From contig JAEZBR010000050.1 of NCBI GenBank assembly GCA_023426935.1, positions 1-13,142 of the forward strand: 13,142 nucleotides of DNA. Direction: 5' to 3'. How positions within the stretch are numbered: the stretch's first letter is position 1; each line of letters begins with the position of its first letter. The position numbers were made by a program, and so were the translations under genes. Source of the stretch: Bacillota bacterium. GTDB taxonomy: Bacteria; Bacillota_I; Bacilli_A; Erysipelotrichales; Erysipelotrichaceae. The notes below the pieces were generated by a model. The model saw only the letters and a list, made by a program, of their open reading frames with translations, was not told the DNA's origin and ran no database searches. Shown here piece by piece: positions 1 to 6,698 of the stretch.

Positions 1-600
1 GATTTAGATTACATTTATGGAACCTTAAGCAAGACCGGTGGAGAAAATCCGTTGAATTATCCGAATATTATGCAGAATCCCACCGAGTTTATCATTGTCG
101 CAACGGAAGCCCAAACCGGTAAAGCGACTTACTTTACCAAGAACGATCTCCATCAGGATGACTACAGCATTCTCAAAGCATCCTCGGCAATTCCCTTTAT
201 CTGTCATCCTTATGAAGTAAATAAAATTCCCTATTATGATGGTGCTTTAGGTGATCCGATACCTTTACAGAAAGCTTTCGACCAAGGGTGCGATACCGTT
301 ATTCTGATTCTGACTAAGCCAAAGGACCTAATCCGAACTTCCGGGAAAGATAATTTCTTTGCGAAAATGATTCAGAAGAAATATCCGCAAGCCGCAGCGA
401 AACTTCGCTTGCGAGCCCAGCATTATAATGAAGGTGTAGAACTAGCAAAACAATACGAGAAAGCCGGACATGTTCTGATCATTGCGCCCGATGATACCTG
501 CGGCGTCGATACTTTAACTAAGGATAAAGAAGCACTTCATCGTTTATATGAAAAAGGTTATATGGATGCCAAAATGATTAAATCCTTCTTAGAAAAATAA
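1..600 (+). CDS. Patatin-like phospholipase family protein, C-terminal part (5' end outside window)
   Basis: The frame is open from base 1, so the gene starts upstream and about 199 C-terminal residues are visible; the ATG or TTG codons inside are not the true start. The segment LKASSAIPF followed by YYDGALGDPIP is typical of bacterial patatin-like acyl hydrolases of the YjjU/RssA type. The Asp of the DGA triplet (bases 238-246) is the expected second member of the Ser-Asp catalytic dyad. The nucleophile elbow GxSxG and the oxyanion loop would lie upstream. After the motif comes the usual strand with a 'D.V..ILT.P' pattern. Family members hydrolyse ester bonds of lipids, but the substrate cannot be read from this part. 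No terminator follows; the next operon begins 66 bases on. Assignment to the family is firm, exact role unknown. Confidence 0.88.
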   Translation, partial: DLDYIYGTLSKTGGENPLNYPNIMQNPTEFIIVATEAQTGKATYFTKNDLHQDDYSILKASSAIPFICHPYEVNKIPYYDGALGDPIPLQKAFDQGCDTVILILTKPKDLIRTSGKDNFFAKMIQKKYPQAAAKLRLRAQHYNEGVELAKQYEKAGHVLIIAPDDTCGVDTLTKDKEALHRLYEKGYMDAKMIKSFLEK

Positions 601-605
601 CGCCA

Positions 606-629
606 GCATTAAGATCTTTATGCTATTAT
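606..629 (+). promoter_or_regulatory. Extended -10 promoter with an overlapping dyad, for the SLOG/TIR operon
   Basis: TGCTATTAT at 621-629 fits an extended -10 element (TG, one base, TATTAT). No good -35 is seen, which is tolerated for extended -10 promoters. The 18 bases at 606-623 form a near-perfect dyad (arms GCATTAAGA / TCTTTATGC, one mismatched pair) centred on GATC and lying directly against the -10. This is where a repressor operator would be expected. Transcription would start near 636, about 30 bases before the ATG. The calls rest on sequence pattern only. Confidence 0.4.
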
Positions 630-654
630 GGTACTAGATTAAATACCCAACGCC

Positions 655-660
655 AGGAGA
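655..660 (+). promoter_or_regulatory. Ribosome binding site AGGAGA
   Basis: AGGAGA lies six bases before the ATG at 667 and fixes that start for the SLOG-membrane protein. Confidence 0.75.
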
Positions 661-666
661 TCTTTC

Positions 667-2313
667 ATGAATTCTTTCGCGGTAGGCATACCTATCATTA
701 TCGGAGTTACCGGTCATCGCGATATCCGAGAAACCGATGAACCTAAGATCCGGGAATTAGTTTATGCCGAATTAAGCAAACTGAAAAGCAAGTATTCCCA
801 TTCACCTTTTATCATGCTCAATTCTTTAGCTCAAGGTAGTGATATGTTGTGTGCGGAAATAGCACTGGAGTTAGGAATCTCTTTACAGTGTCCTTTACCA
901 TTACCGCTAGCAGAATACCGCCAAGATTTTACCGGAGAAATACTGACAAAATTCGATGAGTTAATCAATAAGGCGGATAGTTATTTTGTCGTCGAAGATC
1001 TTGAGCCACGTAATAGTCTTTCCAATCGTGATTATCATTATCGTCAAGCCGGAATCTATCTTACCGAACATAGTCAGATACTCTTTTCCCTCTGGGATGG
1101 AAGTAAAGCTAAGAAAGATGGCTGCGGAACTCCGGAGATCGTCGATATCATGCTTAAGGGTAGACCTGATTCCTCTAGTATCTTTAAAGCTTCCAATGAT
1201 GGTGCCGTTATTCAAATTGTTACGCCAAGAAATTCTAACAAACAAGCGATTGAGATTAAAGTTAATCTTATCGAGAATGAATCCGGAAGTTTGATGGAAT
1301 GCTTAAAGGCGACCAATCAATTTAATAAGGATCTTAAAGAACTGAATATTGACCTTAAGAATGAAGCGATAATGCCCCTTAATGAAGAAAACGATCCAAG
1401 ATTGAGCTCCATAAATTACTACCATCAAGTGTCCAATCAGCTTTCCTTAATCTTCCAGAAGAAATATCTTACTGCCATGCGTCGCTTTGCGATATTTGCG
1501 GTAATGTTAGTTTTATCTTTCTTACTTTATGATGAATTGGAGTGTAATTTCTTTTTACCAGTATATGGCGGAATTATTCTAGTTTATGGTCTTATCCTCC
1601 TTTTAGTTAAACGAAGAAATTATCACCAAAAGTATTTGCATTATCGTTTATTATCCGAAGCTTTACGAATTCAATTTTATCTAAACGCCTTGAATCTTTC
1701 CGAGAATATCGGTGATTATTTTACTTGGACTCAAAAGAAAGATACCGTCTGGATCAAAGAAGCGATTTCGGCATTATTGATTGGGGAAAAGAAAACTAAT
1801 TATTTTTCGCTAGATACGATTAAGAATAGCTGGGTAAACGGACAGTATGAATATCATGAGAAAGCTCTGAAACGGGATTTAAAAAAAGGAAGCGTCAATC
1901 AGATTATCGCGCTTACGATGTTGTCCTGTTCGCTTCTCTTATTTGTTACCGTCCTTTGCTTAGAGTTTTTTTTTCCTAAGATTATGGAAACAAGCATTTT
2001 TACTAATCCGTTACCATCTTTCTTATTACAACATGCCGGGCAACAGTTTACAATTCGCAGTTTCTTTAAAATATGCTTAGGCACTATCTCGGCGATAACC
2101 TTATTCACTTCCAACTATTACGGTAAATTATCTTTCGAACGTAAGGCAAGCGATCATCAGAAGATGATGAATCTTTACCATCAAGCCGATAACGAGTTTG
2201 AGCAAAGCGATTATAACAGTCGTCTCTTCCTTAATTTAGCCAAGGAAGAAATGATCGAGAATGGCGAATGGTTTTCTTACTGTCGCGAAAATAAACCAAC
2301 TCTCAATTTATAA
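667..2313 (+). CDS. SLOG-like domain fused to four transmembrane helices (SLATT-like putative effector)
   Basis: The protein has 548 residues. Residues about 8-165 look like a Rossmann-type SLOG (DprA/LOG superfamily) domain: a first strand ending in IGVTGHRD (12-19), a second with LAQGSD (54-59), and ILFSLWDG (138-145) followed by GCGTPEIVD (152-160). SLOG domains bind nucleotides or nucleotide-derived signals. After a polar linker come hydrophobic segments at about 274-290 and 297-314, then the helical stretch YHQKYLHYRLLSEALR (319-334), which resembles SLATT effectors. Two more helices lie at about 411-436 and 466-483. SLATT proteins are predicted pore or membrane effectors of conflict systems; that role is inferred here. 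The gene is followed after 19 bases by the TIR gene with its own ribosome binding site, so the two are probably co-transcribed and act together. The start is set by AGGAGA at 655. A run of nine T (1966-1974) lies in the third membrane helix. Domain identification is by motif reading, not by search. Confidence 0.75.
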   Translation: MNSFAVGIPIIIGVTGHRDIRETDEPKIRELVYAELSKLKSKYSHSPFIMLNSLAQGSDMLCAEIALELGISLQCPLPLPLAEYRQDFTGEILTKFDELINKADSYFVVEDLEPRNSLSNRDYHYRQAGIYLTEHSQILFSLWDGSKAKKDGCGTPEIVDIMLKGRPDSSSIFKASNDGAVIQIVTPRNSNKQAIEIKVNLIENESGSLMECLKATNQFNKDLKELNIDLKNEAIMPLNEENDPRLSSINYYHQVSNQLSLIFQKKYLTAMRRFAIFAVMLVLSFLLYDELECNFFLPVYGGIILVYGLILLLVKRRNYHQKYLHYRLLSEALRIQFYLNALNLSENIGDYFTWTQKKDTVWIKEAISALLIGEKKTNYFSLDTIKNSWVNGQYEYHEKALKRDLKKGSVNQIIALTMLSCSLLLFVTVLCLEFFFPKIMETSIFTNPLPSFLLQHAGQQFTIRSFFKICLGTISAITLFTSNYYGKLSFERKASDHQKMMNLYHQADNEFEQSDYNSRLFLNLAKEEMIENGEWFSYCRENKPTLNL

Positions 2314-2320
2314 ACAATTA

Positions 2321-2325
2321 AGGAG
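2321..2325 (+). promoter_or_regulatory. Ribosome binding site AGGAG
   Basis: AGGAG with a seven-base spacer precedes ATG 2333. It rules out the longer reading that would start at 2261 inside the upstream gene. Confidence 0.8.
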
Positions 2326-2332
2326 ACCAACC

Positions 2333-5300
2333 ATGAAAGAACCGACCTATAAGTATTCAGCCTTTATTAGTTATCGTCATGTCGAACCGGATATGACGAT
2401 CGCCCAAAATCTGCATACCCTGATTGAAACTTATACAATTCCTAAAAGCGTGCGAAAAGATAAAGCCCGTAAGAAAATGGGCATCGTCTTCAGAGACCAG
2501 GAAGAATTACCGCTTTCAGCCGATCTAGGTAAAGACATCACTACCGCCTTAGCCCAAAGTGAATGGCTGATCGTTATCTGTTCCCCGCAACTTCTTAAAT
2601 CGAAGTGGTGTCTAAGAGAGATCGATACTTTCATCGAAATCGGAAGGAAAGATAAGATCTTAACGGTCCTAGTTTCCGGAACTCCCCAAGAGAGTTTCCC
2701 ACCGCAGTTACGTTTCGATACGATTGATGGTAAATTAGTTGAAAAAGAACCTCTGGCTGCTAATGTCGTGGCGTCGAATACTTCCGAAATGGTAAGACGT
2801 CTAAAGGAAGAGAAACTAAGAATTCTAGCTCCGATGTTAGGGGTTAGTTATGATACTTTACACCAACGTTCCCGAATTCGTAAGTTGAAGATCGTTTTTT
2901 CGGTTTCCGCTTTAATCTCTTGTTTATTACTACTATTTTCAATCTATGCCGTTACCCAAAATAATCAAATTACACTTCAACGTAATAATGCACTGATTAG
3001 TCAATCTAAGTATTTATCTGATGCCTCACTTGAACAGCTCAATAAGGGAAATAAGACTTTAGCGATCTTATTGGCTTTAGAAGCTTTACCGAGTAATACC
3101 GCTAATCCAGATCGTCCCTTGATTTCTGAAGCAAGGACTGCATTATATTCTTCATTAGTCAGTGGGTTTGGCAGTCAACGGTATCAGGGGGTCAATCTAA
3201 TCGAAACTGGATATCTTTCCAGTTATCAAAGTGATGGAACTAAGGTCGCCATCTACGCTGGCGATACAATCACCCAATACGATTTAACGACCGGTAAACA
3301 ACTAGAAACAATTAGTTGCGATAATGGTACGAAAAAGGTCTGGTTCAATTCAGAGTTAAAAGCTTTTAGCTTCAGTGATAATAATATTGTCATTCCTGGT
3401 TCTAAGGGTAAGGTAACCGTTGAAGTTCCCTATCGCAAGAATACTGATGAATGGTCAGGAGTAAGTGATAAGTATTCGTACCTACTTTACAATACTTCCG
3501 GTGCCGTATATTCTCAATTTCAAATCTACAACCGTAAACTTAGACAATATTCCGCAATTGCGGACGCTTCGGCGGTTAAGAAGCATGACGGCCTCTATGT
3601 GATCGGTCATTACGCTTCCGCCAACGAAGATAGCGTTATTCTCGTTGATTCAAATTCCTCAGCCGAAGATAATATCCTTCATCGCTATCGTTTTACAAAT
3701 GAGGATCTTAATTCTGTTTCATCAGTCGGTACTAAGACCTATCCGGGCATTCATGAAGTAGATACTTCAAGTGATGGCAATATCATCATGGGAATGTCCT
3801 CCTCTTATCTTTATTTCTGGGATCTCAATACCGAACAATTAGTTCATATTTTAGGCAATGAAGGTTTTGATGGTTCAGGTTTTGACCATGCAATAATGTG
3901 CAATACCAATAAGCCTTTGGTCGCGATCGTAACCTACAATAAAAATGTTTATCTCTATGACTATGAACAAGGTATCATCACGCAAAAACTGAATAGTGAA
4001 TTACCAATCCTGACTTCCGCGCAATGGAACAGTGATTCCTCAGAGATTTTGTGCGCTACTAGTGAGAATAAAGCCATGATCTTCTCGGTAACGACCGGGG
4101 AATTAATTCAAAACCTGACCAGTGAAGATCCGATAGATGAAGCGAAATACGCCCATACTAACGAATATGGTGAAACGATCTCGGATTCTTTGATTATTCT
4201 TAAAGCCCAAAAATCGTTGAAAATTTATCAGATACTAACTACGCAAACGGATAATCCGTTTGTTATTAAACTAGATGGTCTAGATTTAAATGATTGGTAT
4301 GTCAATAACGGAATCACCTTAACCAATGATGGAAATACTATCTGGGCTCCAGTCAATTATTATTCAGATAATAAAGCTCTGCGAGTTTACGATACGAAGA
4401 CCGGTCAAATGGTCAAAGAAATCGCCGATTCATCCCTACAGTTATATCCTTTGGGTAAGGAACTGATCCTCGCCTGCAATAGTACGAATGAAGATAAAAA
4501 TATTTATTCGGTATACAATACTAATTCCTTTGCGAAGATTAAGACACTAACTCCAGAATTCAAACATGTTTTCACCTATTCGACCGGTAAGAGCGTTGAT
4601 CGTACTTACCTCAATCCGTTCACTGAGCCTCAAGTTTCTCCCTTAGGAAATTTGGTATTATTTAATGGATCCCAATCGCTTAACAATACCAGTGAAGTTA
4701 ATTCCTATGTGTTTGTTTACGATATGAATACCTGGGAAGAATTATGGCATTATGGTATCTATGATCCTAACGATGTGAATGAACGAATATTTGACTTTGC
4801 TAAAGACTGGACCGGAACAATCCGAATGAAATCTATTTTCAGTGATGACGGAAGTAAGGTAATTACTTATTATTCTTATGGTGTAACTAATCATATTGCC
4901 GTGGAAATTCGAGAAGCTCTGACCGGTAAAGTGATAACTTCCTTTCCAATCGTCAACGATGGACTGGTTTTCAATATAACCAAACAAACCAATCAAAACT
5001 ATATTGTTCAACTAGAGCAACCAAGAACCGTTAAGGTATATGAACTAGTGAGCGGCAAGGTCGTTTATTCCTATCAAACTGATAAAGATATCCTTTCACT
5101 TACGATAAGTGATAAGAACTTAGTCACGATAATCTATAAAGGAACCACCAATAATCAAGAATATGATCCGATCGCTTTAGGTTGGCAGATAGAAACGAAC
5201 AAGACTAGCGAACTAGATGCCAAAGAAGAACTTTATCCCTCAACTGACAAACATTTTAGCTTCCAAGGAAGCGATATAATCTACAAAAATAATGGCATCT

Positions 5301-5524
5301 ATAATGCGAAAACAAATAAAGCGATTCTTTACCTTTCGATTAATAAAATCATCGGAACCTCTAGCGATGGAAATACCTTACTTCTTTCCCAAAGCTCAGG
5401 TTCTAGTATAATCCCGGTGGTACTAAAAAATGTCGACACCCAAAATCTGATCGATTATGCTACCGATAGTTTAAACGGACGTGAATTAAACGAAACGGAG
5501 AAGATAACGTATTATCTTGATTAA
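2333..5524 (+). CDS. TIR domain - transmembrane helix - beta-propeller protein
   Basis: The protein has 1063 residues. Residues 1 to about 165 form a TIR domain of the bacterial TIR_2 type: YSAFISYRH (8-16), FRDQEELPLSADLG (53-66) and SKWCLREI (90-97). E96 (codon 2618-2620) sits at the place of the catalytic Glu of NAD-cleaving TIR domains. A basic stretch (R179 to K186) leads into one strong membrane helix (187-207). An alpha-helical linker (about 210-255) follows, then about 800 residues of beta-propeller repeats. At least eight blades carry a 'YD..TGK'-like turn, near residues 316, 496, 542, 584, 685, 796, 860 and 902. No signal peptide is present. The positive-inside rule puts TIR in the cytoplasm and the propeller outside. 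TIR enzymes split NAD or make cyclic ADP-ribose signals; the partner SLOG-membrane gene just upstream is a plausible receiver of such a signal. Enzyme activity and ligand are inferred. No terminator is seen after the TAA. Confidence 0.85.
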   Translation: MKEPTYKYSAFISYRHVEPDMTIAQNLHTLIETYTIPKSVRKDKARKKMGIVFRDQEELPLSADLGKDITTALAQSEWLIVICSPQLLKSKWCLREIDTFIEIGRKDKILTVLVSGTPQESFPPQLRFDTIDGKLVEKEPLAANVVASNTSEMVRRLKEEKLRILAPMLGVSYDTLHQRSRIRKLKIVFSVSALISCLLLLFSIYAVTQNNQITLQRNNALISQSKYLSDASLEQLNKGNKTLAILLALEALPSNTANPDRPLISEARTALYSSLVSGFGSQRYQGVNLIETGYLSSYQSDGTKVAIYAGDTITQYDLTTGKQLETISCDNGTKKVWFNSELKAFSFSDNNIVIPGSKGKVTVEVPYRKNTDEWSGVSDKYSYLLYNTSGAVYSQFQIYNRKLRQYSAIADASAVKKHDGLYVIGHYASANEDSVILVDSNSSAEDNILHRYRFTNEDLNSVSSVGTKTYPGIHEVDTSSDGNIIMGMSSSYLYFWDLNTEQLVHILGNEGFDGSGFDHAIMCNTNKPLVAIVTYNKNVYLYDYEQGIITQKLNSELPILTSAQWNSDSSEILCATSENKAMIFSVTTGELIQNLTSEDPIDEAKYAHTNEYGETISDSLIILKAQKSLKIYQILTTQTDNPFVIKLDGLDLNDWYVNNGITLTNDGNTIWAPVNYYSDNKALRVYDTKTGQMVKEIADSSLQLYPLGKELILACNSTNEDKNIYSVYNTNSFAKIKTLTPEFKHVFTYSTGKSVDRTYLNPFTEPQVSPLGNLVLFNGSQSLNNTSEVNSYVFVYDMNTWEELWHYGIYDPNDVNERIFDFAKDWTGTIRMKSIFSDDGSKVITYYSYGVTNHIAVEIREALTGKVITSFPIVNDGLVFNITKQTNQNYIVQLEQPRTVKVYELVSGKVVYSYQTDKDILSLTISDKNLVTIIYKGTTNNQEYDPIALGWQIETNKTSELDAKEELYPSTDKHFSFQGSDIIYKNNGIYNAKTNKAILYLSINKIIGTSSDGNTLLLSQSSGSSIIPVVLKNVDTQNLIDYATDSLNGRELNETEKITYYLD

Positions 5525-5748
5525 ACAATCTAGGTAGTCCTTTCAAATGAAGTTTTTGTTGAAGGATAATTTACCACAAATTCATTCATGAATGTTATAA
5601 AGACAATTTTGTTTTTCTATCGTTAGCAGAATATAACCATTCCTTTTTCGTTGACGAAAACGACTGAGATTGTAATCTTGCTTAGTAATTCATAATCCCT
5701 TTTAGTATCAGAAACGATATAAGGTTCTTTATCGATACTCTTCTATCA
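5525..5748. other. Convergent intergenic gap with possible gene remnants
   Basis: The 224 bases between two convergent genes hold no intact gene and no clear terminator. A 14-codon plus-strand frame at 5547-5591 reads MKFLLKDNLPQIHS, resembling the N-terminus of DUF5615 PIN-like toxins, then stops. On the minus strand about 39 open codons (5740 down to about 5622) run in frame beyond the three consecutive stops of the TfoX-like gene. Two short dyads are present: CATTCATGAATG (5583-5594) and TTTTCGT-TG-ACGAAAA (5645-5660). These could be remnants or chance. Confidence 0.4.
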
Positions 5749-6054
5749 TTATTTTGAAATCGGTAATTCGGGATACATCTTCTCAATCAATTCTTTAAGA
5801 AACTCTTTATCTTCGATCTTATCGACCGTTAACATTTCCTTAGCGCCAGGATAAGGAACTTCAGATTCTGTTTCTGGCATTAGACGAATCGCTGAATTAA
5901 TCTTTTTAACTAGAAACCGATTGTCATAGATCCCTCCAAATAACTTCCCTTGAAAATACAAAAGATACTCACCCATCATTTTACGATAAGAGATGTCTTC
6001 TAGTTCCGAAAGCTGTTCTAATACATAATCAAGATACTCTTTGGATGAAGCCAT
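5749..6054 (-). CDS. TfoX/Sxy N-terminal domain protein
   Basis: At 101 residues it matches the stand-alone TfoX N-terminal domain family: an N-terminal helix (EYLDYVLEQLSEL), then RKMMGEYLLYFQGKLFGGIYDNRFLVKK, which is the characteristic beta-hairpin region with 'KMMGEY', and a C-terminal helical end (EFLKELIEKMYPELP). The C-terminal helix-hairpin domain of true Sxy competence regulators is absent, so a competence role should not be assumed; short members are common and mostly uncharacterised. GAGG about seven bases before the ATG supports the start. A good promoter lies just upstream. The stop is TAA followed in frame by TGA and TAG, a triple stop. Confidence 0.85.
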   Translation of the reverse strand: MASSKEYLDYVLEQLSELEDISYRKMMGEYLLYFQGKLFGGIYDNRFLVKKINSAIRLMPETESEVPYPGAKEMLTVDKIEDKEFLKELIEKMYPELPISK

Positions 6055-6079
6055 AAGTGTCCCTCGGATTCTTGATTAA

Positions 6080-6108
6080 ATTGTATTATTTTATGTTTAT
6101 CAAGTAAA
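6080..6108 (-). promoter_or_regulatory. Promoter of the TfoX-like gene with overlapping inverted repeat
   Basis: Read on the minus strand, TTTACT (6108-6103) and TACAAT (6085-6080) are separated by exactly 17 bases, a good sigma-A type pair, with transcription expected near 6073. An inverted repeat TGTTTA-5 bases-TAAACA (6094-6110) covers the -35 and is placed as an operator would be. No regulator is identified. Confidence 0.55.
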
Positions 6109-6137
6109 CAAACATTTCTTAGTTAATTACATTGGGC

Positions 6138-6617
6138 TTATTCATATTGATTAATCTTATTAGCGAATTCTTCGATCTTTTTTCCTGCGGTATCTTGATG
6201 CGACAATGGATCGAGTAAAGATACGCTTGAGATACAACTCCCAACTTTATCTTTAAGCTGTTGAATCGTCTTTTCCCCTTCTCCGGAACTGGAAGATACA
6301 AAGATCGCAATTTTCTTATCTTTCAAGTTGTACTGTTTAAGGAATGATCCTATTGCCGGGGTATAAGTCCCCGCCCAGATCGGTGTTCCGATTATTATTA
6401 ACTCGTAATCATTTAGATCAATATTTAGCAGTTCTAGACTTGGAGTCTCATGCCATAAAGCACTAAATCCGCCTTTGATAAACTTCAAGGGTCCTTGTTT
6501 AGCCGGTTGGGAAGCAGTAATCAGACGAATAAGATCTCCTCCCGTTTTCTCGGCCAAGAGTTTAGCCGCATATTCAGTGTTTCCGTTTAATGAATAGTAG
6601 ACGATTAACTTTTTCAT
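6138..6617 (-). CDS. Flavodoxin family protein
   Basis: The 159-residue length and layout match a short-chain flavodoxin fold. The phosphate-binding loop of FMN is YYSLNGNTE (7-15); the second flavin loop is GTPIWAGTYTP (77-87) with Trp81 in position to stack on the ring; the third loop lies around SSSSGEGEK (about 107-115). Such proteins carry electrons or act as FMN-dependent quinone or disulphide reductases; the partner is not evident. The segment FIKGGFSALWHETP (46-59) is typical of the flavodoxin_4-like subgroup seen in Firmicutes. It is divergent from the amidohydrolase gene and ends 83 bases upstream of the TfoX-like gene, which has its own promoter. AAAGGAA precedes the ATG. Confidence 0.9.
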   Translation of the reverse strand: MKKLIVYYSLNGNTEYAAKLLAEKTGGDLIRLITASQPAKQGPLKFIKGGFSALWHETPSLELLNIDLNDYELIIIGTPIWAGTYTPAIGSFLKQYNLKDKKIAIFVSSSSGEGEKTIQQLKDKVGSCISSVSLLDPLSHQDTAGKKIEEFANKINQYE

Positions 6618-6663
6618 ATACTTACATTCCTTTCATTATTCTTACATATTTTCCTCCAAACAG

Positions 6664-6672
6664 TGTTAAAAT
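6664..6672 (+). promoter_or_regulatory. Likely extended -10 element for the amidohydrolase gene
   Basis: TGTTAAAAT (6664-6672) fits TGn plus TAAAAT, 27 bases before the ATG at 6699. A weak TTACAT at 6642-6647 lies 19 bases upstream. The 81-base gap to the divergent flavodoxin gene must hold both promoters; the minus-strand one is not clear. Confidence 0.4.
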
Positions 6673-6698
6673 GAAAGACATAAATGGAGGATACGCAA

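Noticed and set aside
986..1294. Open frames on both strands overlapping the SLOG gene (also 961-1245 and 1899-2114 minus)
   Set aside because: Shadows of the real gene: no ribosome sites and no recognisable protein features.
2261..2332. 24-residue N-terminal extension of the TIR protein
   Set aside because: Overlaps the upstream gene, lacks a ribosome site, and AGGAG precedes ATG 2333.
5583..5660. Two dyads considered as terminators between the convergent genes
   Set aside because: Weak AT-rich stems without a T run on either strand.
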